Below are positions 23,201 through 38,200 of a DNA stretch of 64,000 nucleotides, piece after piece. Within the stretch, counting starts at the first letter, position 1, and each line of letters opens with the position of its first letter. This DNA is from Sipunculus nudus. Its lineage: Eukaryota; Annelida; Sipuncula; Golfingiida; Sipunculidae. The translations under genes were made by a program, and so were the position numbers. The notes below the pieces were generated by a model. It was given only the letters and a program-made list of their open reading frames with translations, was not told the DNA's origin and searched no databases. The stretch lies in assembly GCA_026874595.1 (NCBI GenBank), contig CM049306.1, forward strand, positions 84,596,142 to 84,660,141, read 5' to 3'.

Positions 23201-26200
23201 TACTTGTATTTGTGTAAAATGTCATTATTTGAAATAAAATACATTTTTAGTGTCACAGTCTAATTTGATATCTGGATTTTTTCTCATAAAGAAATAAAGT
23301 TAATAGAACATATGAAATGAACCAGAAAGATATTTTTTATAAATTTTATACCTGATTTGTCTGGCAATGATTTGTAATTCCTACTTTAAATTGAATTAGA
23401 TCACAATTACCATTCATCTCAATATGTCAAGAATTTTTTGATTAAATGACATTAAACTGGCTATGAATCTGGATAAGTTTAAGCAGGTTTGTCATATTCA
23501 CTATCAGTATTAATTCTTAGTTTTTTCATTATCAGTCATTAGTATGTTTGATATAAAATGTGCAAAAACAATAGGATAAAACATATAATTTTATTAAATT
23601 AGCTAAAAGCATTTTAAACAATAGATTAGGTTAACTGTACAGTACGTTTGTATGTAAAGACCTCACACAGAGTCAATATAACCTTTAGACTTTTAGTCAC
23701 GAATATGAAGGAGGTGAAGGCCACTGTGTTATCAGTATCATGTGATATGACAAGATGGGTGATTGACAGGTCTGTGCTGTGAACTATGAAACAATTAGAT
23801 AGTTCAATAAGGTCATTACTGTAGTACCCTGCCATAAGATGAGCAAATGAACAAAAACAATTTTAATTAACTTCATTAAAAACTTTTTTCAATAAAAAAA
23901 CTTGTCCCTAGCCTTTAAATAGCATTTAAAATCAATAAGCAAATTGCCTGCCTATGGTATATATCATGTTAGAATATTTTGAAAAGAATGATATATTAAG
24001 ACAGTTTGAGCAAGGAGATTTATTAAATCTCCTTGGGTTCAGTTTGATTATTTTCATTATTTGGTCTCACTTAAAATTAAAAATATAGCTTCTTTTGTTA
24101 GGAATATATGTGTAATTAGATGCATTTGATTAAAATTAAAAATTTAACAAGTTTAAATGTAAATTTAAGTTTTTGTTAATAAAATGATATATGTAAAAGA
24201 GATGCCTTACATTGAAATATACATTAATTTTGTATAAAGCTATGTTCAGAGCAGTAAAACAGGTAATATGGGGAGGTGTCTTCCATGCATAGAATAGAAA
24301 CCTTTTGAAAATTTAGAATATGATGTCCCCATGTGCCCCTCTAATTCTGCCTCTGTTGATTTATCATCAGATTACACCTATTCATTACATGTGCCCCTCT
24401 AATTCTGCCTCTGTTGATTTATCATCAGATTACACCTGTTCATTACATGTGCCCCTCTAATTCTGCCTCTGTTAATTTATCATCAGATTACACCTGTTCA
24501 TTACGTGTGCCCCACTAATTCTGCCTCTGTTAATTTATCATCAGATTACACCTGTTCATTACATGTGCCCCTCTAATTCTGCCTCTGTTGATTTATCATC
24601 AAATTACACCTGTTCATTACATGTGCCCCTCTAATTCTGCCTCTGTTGATTTATCATCAGATTACACCTGTTTATTACATGTGCCCCTCTAATTCTGCCT
24701 CTGTTAATTTATCATCAGATTACACCTGTTCATTACATGTGCCCCTCTAATTCTGCCTCTGTTAATTTATCATCAGATTACACCTGTTCATTACATGTGC
24801 CCCTCTAATTCTGCCTCTGTTGATTTATCATCAGATTACACCTGTTCATTACATGTGCCCCTCTTATTCTGCCTCTGTTAATTTATCATCAAATTACACC
24901 TGTTCATTACATGTGCCCCTCTAATTCTGCTTCTGTTAATTTATCATCAGAATACACCTGTTCATTACATGTTCCCCTCTAATTCTGCCTCTGTTGATTT
25001 ATCATCAGATTACACCTGTTCATTACATGTGCCCCTCTAATTCTGCCTCTGTTGATTTATCATCAGATTACACCTGTTTATTACATGTGCCCCTCTAATT
25101 CTGCCTCTGTTGATTTATCATCAGATTACACCTGTTCATTACATGTGCCCCTCTTATTCTGCCTCTTTTAATTTATCATCAAATTACACCTGTTCATTAC
25201 ATGTGCCCCTCTAATTCTGCTTCTGTTAATTTATCATCAGAATACACCTGTTCATTACATGTTCCCCTCTAATTCTGCCTCTGTTGATTTATCATCAGAT
25301 TACACCTGTTCATTACATGTGCCCCTCTAATTCTGCCTCTGTTGATTTATCATCAGATTACACCTGTTTATTACATGTGCCCCTCTAATTCTGCCTCTGT
25401 TAATTTATCATCAGATTAAACCTGTTCATTACATGCGCCCCTGTAATTCTGCCTCTGTTGATTTATCATCAGATTACACCTGTTTATTACAGATTTTGGA
25501 CACCAGGGATGTAAATGTAAAGAAGGCATCGCTGGATGGCAGTGGTACAGAGCTGAAGTTTGATGTGGGCAGTCCAGTCAAATCATTTGGGTCTAAACTG
25601 GAGATCAGCCTCCCAGCTGACTGTGGGAAGTAAGTAATAACCACAGAGAAAAAAAGAGGAAACAAAGAGATAAAAGCTGGTTTTACTAGATATATAAGAT
25701 CTGTAAATATCCTTAGATATGATAGCAATTTGTTTATAATATATACATTTTGATATTTTTTACAAAGAGACCCTTGGCTTTGGATATTCTTTTGAACAGC
25801 TCATTAACTAGCTTATTCTATCGCCTTTAAACAGTGGGATACCATCAAATAAATACATCTGCTGATAGCCACTAACCTGTACTGCCTTGACTTGACTTGT
25901 GTTCTGTTGTCATGGTGAGCCACTATAAATAACTGCACTTGTGACCATCCCTTTCATGTCAAGTCAGCATTCTTTGATGCAGGCCTGCAGGATCAGAGAG
26001 TGAGATAACATTTGATGAATGAAAGATAAAAAATAAAAAATGACTTATGATCCTTTATTAATCAATTATTTTATGTATATATGATTGATTAGGTAAACAT
26101 GTTATCAGTTTAATGGATACAAAAAATTTGTCACAAGTTCAGCAAAAGCAGTCAACTGGGTGATCATGGAGTCAAGCAGTGAGCCTTGCAGGATGACCTG

Positions 26201-29200
26201 CTTTACAAGTCACATGGTTGTGTGCTATAATCTGATTGGCCTACCTTGGGATACCCTTTGTGAGGGAGCCTTACTGATGAAGACACAACCTTGGGATAAA
26301 AAAAAGTTCTAGTTGCGTAACATACATCCTTAATAACAAAATGTGATACATAGTTGAAAGAATATAAAGTGATTCTGAGAAAAGCCACAGTTTGAGTCAG
26401 TAAAACTAAGTCTTCTAATTGTTACTATATGATGCATGTGAGAACTTATGAATGAACCTTAAGCAAAGTCACATGAGGCATAAAATTGAAGTTGTTATTA
26501 CATGGATTCATAATGTCCTGCATAAATTTGTATGACTGGTAGTCATAGGGTGATATACCTTAAATATTGACCAAGTAAATTCAGTTTAACTTGACATCAC
26601 ACTGAAAGGTCAAGGTCATGGCCTGGTTGTTGATAATTATTCATTGAACAAGGATTAACTTTAATGCTGTTCTCTGTTAAGTGCCCCATCATTCTTATAT
26701 AAGAATTCTGGCTGAATTAGAATATTTCATCAGGTAAATATAACCTTTTTGGATGAGCATACATAATTGTTAATGATTGATTAGGTAAAAATGTTATCAG
26801 TCTAAAGGATTATGAAAAAAACAACCAATAAATTGATAAAATCAGTGAATTGGTACATCAGTTCTTACCGTACTGACTACATTAGTTCATATCTTCTCCA
26901 GACAAAAGTTTTTTCCAAATAGTCTGTAATTATTGGTACACACAAATGCTGGTGTGATATTCAGTGATTCCCTATGAGGACATCTCATGTGACAGGACTT
27001 TTGGACTGTACCAGCAATGTTTAGTTTAATCTTTAAGGTGTCACATTATGCAAGCGATCTGCTTGTAGGTCTTTCTTTATTCATAATCTGTAGACATTAC
27101 ATTGGCTGTATGGTATTTCTCTGTGTAGAAGTTATCAAATTTATTCCCATTAGGAAAAGTTTTGATGAATTCAACCACCATCACAAACACAAATAACAGA
27201 GGGTATTACTGATGTTGGTACTGGGGGTATGTTGATTCTAATCCCTTACACATGCACAGATGCATGTATAAAAGGTAATAGTATACACTGAATGAATGTT
27301 GTTACAGGTGTACAGTGAATGTGGATTATGAAACATCTCCAAACTGTACAGCTCTTCAGTGGTTGAGTCCAGAGCAGACTGCAGGAAAGGTGCACCCTTA
27401 TTTATTTAGCCAATGTCAGGTAAGTATCAGTGAGATTATAATTAATGTTATCAATCCTTGCTTACTCAAGCATATTTCATGGTCCTCAGGCATTGTATGT
27501 AGTCCTACATATGTATTAATCTTGTTCACTTTAAACAACACCTAAAACATCAATATTTAAGTTGGTCAGAAGTGGATCCAGGGGGAGGGTCCAGGGGGTC
27601 CGGACCCCCCCCCCCCCCTTTTCCAGCCACAGCAACCTTTTTTTTTAAGGGTTTCAGACCACTTTTTGCTGCCTGGTCCCCCCTTTTTCCTGTGACCTGT
27701 GGAGCTTTTTAAGGGTTTTTCATAAGTACTTAAGCTTGGACCCACCCTTTTCCTAAATCCTGGATCCACCCCTGTTGGTATTTGTTAATTCTACATTTTA
27801 TTAGTATTGTAATTATAGAATACTGCTCATCAGACTACAGACATTTGACTGTTACTGTTACTAACTATTATCTTTCTACCAAATAAACCGTACCAAGTAT
27901 ACTATATTTGTTGACACCTAATATTGACTTTTTCAGGCGATCCATGCTCGCAGCCTGCTGCCATGTCAGGACACACCAGCAGTCAAGATGACATACAGCG
28001 CTGAGGTAATGTCTGAAACCTGTGGCTCCTCATGAACGGATATTACTGGAAATGATGCAGACAATCAAAACTCCATTCTATTTTCACAGTATGCAATTAG
28101 GCAGACTCATCATAGAATGAAACAAAAACATCCAAAATAGAGAAGCAAACCTTGCAAGGAAGATTGGGGTCAGAGATGGTGCCCTAGATGTGGTAAACAC
28201 TGCTGGCAAAACTCATAAAACACTCATTATGGGCTTATTAATTGGGGCTTTACACCAAAATATAATAACAGTGACTTTGCCACTGCTGATCTGTAATTTG
28301 AATTTCAATAACATATGTGATATTGTTCTTGAGATATTTTGCAGACCAACACTCAGTAACACACAAAATTTACCATAGACAATATCTCTCAGTTCAGGGT
28401 TAATAATACTGCAACTCTAATCATTCATACTGTGTTTGTTCAGTATTTCAGTTTCAATCAGCTGCATTCTAAATCTACCCTATGTAAAGAAAGCATGATG
28501 GAGGACTCATTAGGCATGAATAGGAGGACAGTTATTAAAAAAACTTGCTTTGCATGTAAATAATGATTTTACAGTGCCAGTTCATGTAGATTTTAACACT
28601 TAATATTTCATGCTAATAAATTACACATTATCATAAAATATGGATTTCATTCTGAAAATATGTTAAACAGTTACTGATCTGAGAATATTAAATACATTTA
28701 CTTATATTATATCTTAATCCTCCATATTATTAAAAAAAATAAAATAAATATGTTATATTTTGTATACCTGTTGTTTTACATAATTTATGTAAGACTGATT
28801 ATAGAAAATATAAATTTATAGTTACATGAAATTAATAGTTAATATAAATTTTCAGATCAGCTGCCCAAAAGAGCTTGTAGCTTTGATGAGTGCTGTTAAG
28901 GGGGACAGCAAGCCGAGCTCCACTGATAACAACAAGATGATCCACTCCTTCACACAGAAGGTCTCCATACCCAGCTACCTGGTGGCTGTAGTAGTGGGAG
29001 CACTTGAAAGCAGGTCTGTGGTCTTCCTGCTGTTGTTCACAGAAAAAACTCTTTTCCTGGTTAAGAGAAAGCTTACTTAATAATAAATCACCATACCAGA
29101 AATTTTTACATGTTTCACTGACATGCTGGATATTCAGTAGCATAAGTACAACTTGTAATCTTGAAGATAATGTCTATATTGTGTCTGATGTAGGGAGATT

Positions 29201-32200
29201 GGCCCAAGATCTAAGGTCTGGTCGGAGAAGGAGATGGTGGAGGAGGCTGCATGGGAGTTTGCAGAGGTAAAACTGCTCTAATCTATTATGTCTTTATCTC
29301 ATGGTTGAATACTATTTGTGGCAAGAAATACTGTTTCGTGCTGTCACCTGGTGACAAAATTGGACACTACTTCAAACTTTATTTTGTGATTCATTGTGAG
29401 GAGGCAACCACATAAGCATTTACATTTTGTGGCCCGCCCATGGTTTTTTAGTGGACCACAATATTGTATATACCAATATTTGCTCAAAAAAGTTCCCACT
29501 AGGCTTGATAAAATATAAATTAGATTCAATCAGTACAGATATTTAATTTTTTTTTCAAATTTTCTCATATAAAATTTAAGAATTTCAAACCAGTACTTAA
29601 AGTGAAGGCAGTCAAAACACAGAACAAAGAATATAAGAGGATAAGAAAAAAAACTTTTGAAATAGATCACTAATGAAGTTTTTTTTAATGAACATCTGAT
29701 TCTGTAAAATAAATTAAAAATTTATATACATGTAAAAATGAATATATTTAATATATGTTTATTGACATGAATGAAATAAAGTATTACAAAGGATAAAATG
29801 AAATGATTATTATATTTCTTTTCAGACTGAGCAGATGCTTGCAGCTGCGGAGGACCTGATGGGACCATATTTATGGGGTGTGTATGACCTACTGATCCTC
29901 CCACCGTCCTTCCCTTATGGTGGGATGGAGAATCCCTGTCTTACATTCGTCACACCTACCTTGTTGGTAAGGCATAAATTTAAGAAGCATTCTCTGGTTG
30001 CATAAAAATCAGCTGTACCCATTAGCTTATTTAGTTCATATCCACTAGTAAACCTTGTGTCTGAAATATTAGTCATAAGAGTTCGTCCTGAACGCTATTT
30101 TCATAACCTGATGTGGCAACAGAATTAGTGGCTTAGGTATAATACATTGTCATTTTCAATTGCTATTTTGTCGTTTTCAAGTGCATTTGTATGAGCCATG
30201 ATGTAGCTGATCCTGAGCTGCTGCAATGTGTGTAAACAAAAGATTACTTGTGTCTGTCGCTCAGACATACTACAACCGTGCATTATTTGACCCATTGAGC
30301 ACCTGGGGCCCAAAGAGGTTGGGTCAAGGGATATTAGATCTCGAGCATTTTGTGACAGCTTTGTATGTACCTAAGTAGATTTATCTTTAAGTTTTGTATA
30401 CTCTTAGATACCTATTGGGTATGTGTCTTCTTTCATCCCAAGTTATTAAAAACCTGATTGTTTTTACTAACACATGCATATTGTATACCTGATGATTTTG
30501 TAGAAAATATATTTTTTTAATTGATAATTTATGTGAATAATTTTTAGCTCAGCTGACTATAAGTCATCTGAGCTATAGTCGTGGTCCATTGTCCGTCGTC
30601 TGTCCGTCCGTCCGTCCGTCTGTCCGTCCGTCCGTCCGTAAGACTGGCATGTTTCGACACCATTGGACCTACGAATCTGAAATTTGCCATACAGTTAGAT
30701 GTCCCAAAAATCTCCTACCATGCCGAAAATTTGGTCAATAGGACTTCGTTCCTTCGAGATATTAAGGAAAAACCTCAATTTTTTTATTAGAAATCTATTT
30801 TTCACACTTCATGATTGCCTAATATCAAAACCACTCATCTGGTTTTCTTCATATTTACCATAAATATTCCTCTATATAGTTCCTATGTACATGTGAGAAA
30901 TTAAGTCAATATTATTTAATTTAAAAAAGTTATGGGCCCAAACATAATGCATTTTGTAAAAAAATCAGGAAAGATATTTGGTCACTTAAGACCAAAAGTG
31001 TTAAATGTAGGGACTTTTGTTTTAGTAATACAACTTTAATTGATCAAAATTTAATTGTATACCAAAAATTAGATCAAAATCTGTTAATTTTTTTTAAATA
31101 TTGGCAAAAATATAAAATTGGTACCTTAAATTTTGCCCAAATTTGACCATGGCACGTTTTTTTCCTGTAAGTACTGTGGATTTAATTTTCACAGCATGTT
31201 TTTGTTAGCATTTTGTCTGGTAACACCAAAAATTTGAAACCAGTTGATCAAAAACTGTAGATTTTATTTTCAAGCACCATGTCACATCAAGTTTACATCA
31301 AGCTAGTGTTAGGCAGTTTGCTAGAGCTCAGCTCCCCAGCTTCAGCTCTAAGTTCCTTAAATTTAGCATACAGTTAGATGTGTCCAAAATCCTCTACCAT
31401 GCCAAGATTTTTATCACTAGGACTTAATTCCTTTGAAATATTAATGAAAATCTTCATTTTTCTATTAAAAACCCATTGTTACTCTGTAAGACTGCCTAAT
31501 ATCAAAACCACTGATCTGACTTTGATCATATATAATATACATATTTTTCTATACATTCGCTATGCACATGCCAGAAATGATGCCAGTATTGGGTAATTGT
31601 TTTAAGTTATGGGCCCAAACATAATGCACTTTTAAAAAATCAAGAAATATATTTACTCCCTTAACAAGAGGATTTCTGAAGCTAGAGATTTTTTGTCAGG
31701 GATGTAACAAGATATAAACAAGATTCAATTGAATACAAAAAATTAGTTCTGAATTTTTCAAATTTTATAAGTTATTAGTATAAATATAAAATTTGTACCT
31801 TAAATTTTGCCCAACTTTGACCATGGCACGTTTGTTTCCTGAGAGCACTGTTGATATAATTTTCATATCATGCACACATAAGGATTTCATCTTTGTAGTT
31901 TAGAAAGCTGAAAGAAATTGGCCAAATATTGTAGCTTTTATTAATGTTTATATGAGACCATGTCAGACCCAGGCTTAATCCAGCCCCTCTTCAGTCACCT
32001 ATATGTTGACCTTGTTGACCTTTCATCAAATTATGCATGCTTGAGCGAAGCATACACTGGGGCAGCCAGGCAGCTAATGCCCAGCCACAGTTGATCCAGG
32101 TGTCCAACCCAACTCATCTAGTAGTTGTTTTGAAAAACAACATAACAAGAAACAATAAATTAATAATTTTGTATTGGTTTTTTATAACAAATTAAAGAAA

Positions 32201-35200
32201 AATTAATAGAAAAGGAATTTGTTAGTTGATGAGTAACAGAAAATTAACTTGCAGTTACTGATGATGTAAGAATCTTGTATGGATGGATAGAATGTCAATG
32301 TCAATGTTATTCCAAATAACACCATGCAGTCACCTATGGTATTTTTCAGTGAAATTTTAATGATAAAAAATAAATCATTTTATTCATTACTAATCATTAG
32401 GGATCATATGAAGGAAATTAATGATAGACAAATATGCAGTTGATAATATTAATCTAGATTCCTACTGTGTCTAATGTGTAGATTGATGTGAAAGTAGTCC
32501 AAAGTGAATATATTACATTTATTTTTTTTAAATATAAATAAAAGCCATAAAACCAGGTACTTATGATCATTATTTAAATTTGTGAATTTTGTATATTCTG
32601 GATTCTCAACAACTTTTTTTGGCTAAAACTGAATAAATACTAGACATGGTGCGAATGCTTTGCAAATGTATTTGAATACGAATATGAATATGTACTGCTT
32701 TAAAAAATTTTATTGCATAAGAATTGGAATTCAGGTGAAAATGAAAGTATTTGAATACCAGTGCAGATACTTTCAAAATGTATTCATGAATGCATTCATG
32801 AATATATTCTATAATATTATTTCAATAATCATTTCAGTTATATTTTATTTAAAAAAATCATATGCTTTTCTTATTATTTTTTTAAAATAAAAATTATATT
32901 GGCATAATATTTGTTATTGAATTTCAATAAATAGTTAAACGCTTTTATAATATGTGCTGCTTATAAGTTATATGGCCAAGTCAAAATCTGTGTGACAATA
33001 GCACTCCATTTGTTAATAAAATAAATGAAATCAATCCTCTTCCCTGTCTCCAAAGATACTATCAAAATCATACATAAGCTAAACACCAACAACTCATAAT
33101 AAAACTTATATTTATTACCACACAAAACAAGCATGTGCTTCTTTCCAAAATCATATTTTTTATCATATATAACAGCTGAGCGCCGTGACCCATGGGTCCC
33201 TTGTTTTTTCTATCAAGAGTGTATAAATAGGATAAATTTAATAGGAGTTTGAATTTTTTTTAGAATGAAAATACTGGTAGTAATTGCAGATAAGTGTTTG
33301 AAAAAAATATATAAAATTCGGGAATTCATATATTTATCGTTTGATACTTTTATATGCATATGAAGTCTGGTATCAGCATAATTCCAAATGATATTGCTTT
33401 ATGCTTACTTTTTAACTTTGCTGAACCCAGTATTGTATGATTTAACCTGATTAGATCTTTGGTGTAATCATATCAATGGGTTTTTTTATTTATCAGTGTA
33501 AATATTTAGTCAGATTTTAGTCTTTTCTAGTGACATGATATCTATGTGACCTTTACTGCTGCTGGGTGTTCTTGTCAGTGTCTGTTATAAGAGTAATGGT
33601 TGTGAAATTATTCATCTTGTTCACTGATACCAAGCAGAATCATCACATGAATTTATGTTACTGAATAGAGCCATGGAATCAGATTCAAAAATAGAAAATA
33701 AAATAAGTGTTTTCAGATTTTGTTGATAATTCATACATATGTGTCCTTATATTTAGGCAGGAGACAGATCGCTGGCTTCTGTTGTCGCTCATGAGATTAC
33801 ACACAGCTGGATGGGAAATCTGGTAACCACCAAGACATGGGAACATTTCTGGTATTGAAACCTGTCTCAAATACTCTGATAAAAACATATACAATATTCA
33901 CTTTATCTTAATAAAAAATATCTTTTGCCTGAGCCAGTCATTGTTACTACACACACAACCTACAATAGAAATATTATTAATTCCTGTATAGCTTTGTTAT
34001 AATCATTAATACAAGAAGAGAGACAACAATCATATATTAATTAATTATATCATGTAGATAGGTTTTATTTGAATGATCAACCTTTCTAAAGGATTTCTAT
34101 ATTTATTGCCTTTAATAGTTTAAAACTTTATTAAATAGGAAAATAAATTGGTATTTTAAATGGATATTCTTTATCAATATGGAATGTAATGAATGGAAGG
34201 TTAAGTTCAATTAGTACATATTAGCTTCATATGATATTTTGAAATTATACCATACCAAAAAAAGAGACTAGTAGTTTTAAACCACCAAATATATTATTTT
34301 CAAATTTTTTTCAGGCTGAATGAAGGTCACACAGTTTTTGTGGAAAGAAAAATTGGAGGCAGAATGTTTGGGGAACCATTCCGTCACTTTGAAGCCATCG
34401 GTGGCTGGAAAGAACTTAAGTATCAAGTACATATATTCTCTACTCATATAGCTTTAATGATAAGCAAGGGATAAGGCTTGTGGACAGTAAAACATGTCTG
34501 ATTAAATATTGAACAAGTTTGAATATGAAAGCTGTAACTGATACCAAATTATTGTCAAGTTTGAACCATATCTGTTTAGCAGAGTGTTATATGCATAAAA
34601 ATAGCTTGGTACATGTAGTCTAATGTAAGAAAATACATGTTCATAACTGTCTCTTATGTATGAATCAGACATTTCTTACCTCTTTTACAGATTGAGGTAT
34701 TTGGGAAGGATAATCCTTACACACACCTGGTGCCAAACCTGGATGGTCCTGTTGATCCTGATGATGCCTTTTCTTCCATTCCTTACGAGAAAGGATCAAA
34801 CTTCCTCATGTACCTAGAGCAAAAACTTGGAGGACCAGGTGAGTAGCACTGAGTATCAGTAATACGGATTGACCGGGTAGGCAAGTGGCACTGAGTATCA
34901 GTAATACACAGTGACCAGCTAGGCAAATAGCACTGAGTATCAGTAATACACAGTGACCAGGTAGGCTAATAGCACTGAGTATCAGTAATACACAGTGACC
35001 GGATAGGCAAATAGCACTGAGTATCAGTAATACACAGTGAGCAGGTAGGCAAATAGCACTGAGTATCAGTAATACACAGTGAGCAGGTAGGCAAATAGCA
35101 CTGAGTATCAGTAATACACAGTGAGCAGGTAGGCAAAAGGCACTAAGTATCAATACACAGTGACCAGGTAGGCAAAAGGCACTAAGTATCAGTAATACAC

Positions 35201-38200
35201 AGAGACCTCTAGGCAAGTAGCACTGAGTATCAGTAATACACAGTGACCAGGTAGGCAAATAGCACTGAGTATCAGTAATACACAGTGACCGGATAGGCAA
35301 ATAGCACTGAGTATCAGTAATACACAGTGAGCAGGTAGGCAAATAGCACTGAGTATCAGTAATACACAGTGACCAGGTAGGCAAATAGCACCGAGTATCA
35401 GTAATACACAGTGAGCAGGTAGGCAAAAGGCACTAAGTATCAATACATAGTGACCAGGTAGGCAAATAGCACCGAGTATCAGTAATACACAGTGAGCAGG
35501 TAGGCAAAAGGCACTAAGTATCAATACACAGTGACCAGGTAGGCAAAAGGCACTAAGTATCAGTAATACACAGAAACCTCTAGGCAAGTAGCACTGAGTA
35601 TCAGTAATACACAGTGACCAGGTAGGCAAATAGCACTGAGTATCAGTAATACACAGTGACCAAGTAGGCAAATAACACTGAGTATCAGTAATACACAGTG
35701 ACCAGGTAGGCAAAAGGCACTAAATATCAGTAATACACAGTGACCAGGTAGGCAAAAGGCACTAAATATCAGTAAAACACAGAGACCTCTAGGCAAGTAG
35801 CACTGAGTATCAGTAATACACAGTGAGCAGGTAGGCAAATAGCACTGAGTATCAGTAATACATCGTGAGCAGGTAGGCAAAAGGCACTAAGTATCAGTAA
35901 TACACAGTGACCAGGTAGGCAAAAGGCACTAAGTATCAGTAATACACAGTGAGCAGGTAGGCAAATAGCACTGAGTATCAGTAATACACAGTGACCAAGT
36001 AGGCAAATAACACTGAGTATCAGTAATACACAGTGACCAGGTAGGCAAAAGGCACTAAATATCAGTAAAACACAGAGACCTCTAGGCAAGTAGCACTGAG
36101 TATCAGTAATACACAGTGAGCAGGTAGGCAAATAGCACTGAGTATCAGTAATACATAGTGAGCAGGTAGGCAAAAGGCACAAATTATCAGTAATAAACAG
36201 TGACCAGGTAGGCAAAAGGCACTAAGTATCAGTAATACACAGAGACCTCTAGGTAAGTAGCACTGAGTATCAGTTATACACAGTGACCAGGTAGGCAAAT
36301 AGCACTGAGTATCAGTAATACACAGTGACCAGGTAGGCAAATAACACTGAGTATCAGTAATACACAGTGACCAGTTAGGCAAAAGGCACTAAGTATCAGT
36401 AAAACACAGAGACATCTAGGCAAGTAGCACTGAGTATCAGTAATGTAGAGTGATCAGCCTGGTGAATAGCTTTGCATATCAGTTATGTAAAGTGATCAGT
36501 TAGGTGAGTCTCATTGAATATCAGTAATGTAGAGTGAACAACTAAGTGAGTAGCACTTTCCATCATTAATGTAGAATGATAAGCTAGGTGATCACCAGGC
36601 ATGGTCATTTTGTTTTAGGTGAAAGTTTCAAGAGCAGAATATTAATTGGCAATGTGAGCACCAGAATGCATATTCTTGCTAAGGCATTGGAAGCTACAAA
36701 TTACACAGAATTACCACAGCAGGAATATACATGTAATAGAGAGATACATTTATACAAGAAATTACAGAACTTGAAGTGTACTTTTTTATTGGAACTAAAA
36801 AAAAACAATGAAGTTGATTCCACTGAATGTTGTCAGCTCATATCACCAAATATGACAGACTTTGAGGAATAAAGGCAAGTGTCCAATATACCCAGGTGTC
36901 TTATATTTTCAGAGTCTACTTTCTAAAAGAAACAAGCTGTTGATAACAGTGCTGAAGACAGCAATTTATTGCACTCAGCTAAGGCCTGTCATAAAGTGAT
37001 TCAATTAATCATAATATACAAAAACTCTGGCATTTTTAGCTCAGCTGTCTGTAAGTCAACTGAGGTATAGATATAGTGCTTTGTCCATCATTGGTCCAGT
37101 TTTTGTTAGCAGGGCACAAATCCTAACTGCTTATCCTAGAAACTTCTAAGTGAACATCCAGGGAGATCAATACAAAATCTCCTTGGAAACCTGAAATTAG
37201 GTCACTGTGACCTTAATCCTTTGAGTTATCAGGCTAGAAAGTACCCTTTAGAATAGTAAAAATTTGTTACAAAACCTCCCTTATCTTGATAATTAATGCC
37301 TGGATTTTCATAAATCTGGCCTTGAAAATTGACCATGACTAGTTTTGTCAGTTCCCAAAAAGTGGTGGCGCCACCTGTATTTTTTCTTATTTTAATGATT
37401 TTTTTTTTTTTTTACTATAAAATGACAACAATTATTTCAGTTTCTCAGCTGTGATTACATCTAGTGTCCCATAACCTGGTGTGTTTATAGACCACAGGTG
37501 GCTGCCCTATAGTAATCACCCTGTCTCTCTGTTTGTCTGTTCATCTGTCTGTCTGTCCAATCGTCCAAACAAATTGTTTTAGATGATAACTCCAGGTTGG
37601 ATTGACACGTGGATTTTAAACTTGACTTACATATGAGCAACCATTAGAGCAAGAACCTGTATGATTTTTGGTCATGACGTCAAAGGTCAAGGTAACAGGA
37701 CTCGCTTATTAAAAAAGGTTATGGCTGCATTTTAAGCCAAGCTTTTTCGTCCCAATTTTCCATCTGGCGCGTTTAGCTGACTTGCCGGTATGGGGAGAGA
37801 ATTTTGGGTCACAAGCTCAAGGGTCAATGTCACAGGGGCCATCTGTTCACAAATTAGTTTCCAGATGAAAACTCCAGTTAAGTGTGACATATTGAAGAAC
37901 CCTGTCAATTTTGGGGTCCAAATTGTCAAAGGTCAAGGTTACAGGACCCATTTCTTTAAAAGGAATGTGTATGCACTTCAACCAAACTTTTCATCACAAA
38001 CCTTCTATCTTCAAGATATTGCTCACCTGCCAGTAGGGGAAGATTCTATTCGATTTTTGGGTCATAGGGTCAAAGGTAAAGGTAACAGGGTCCATCCATT
38101 CACAAATTACTTTATGGATGATAATACTGCTTTGGATAGACAGATTGGCTTCAAACTTGATTTATCAATGACCCACAACTTAAGTAAGAAGATCAAAGAT

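Noticed and set aside
24326-25492. CRISPR-like regular array
   Set aside because: Units are contiguous 58-bp tandem copies without variable spacers, in a spliced eukaryotic gene.
34806-36382. Long minus-strand open frames of up to 206 residues with a 14-residue repeat ([10 protein letters not shown]-like)
   Set aside because: They arise because the 42-bp minisatellite unit is divisible by three; no start context, splice sites or family resemblance, and all lie in an intron of LTA4H.
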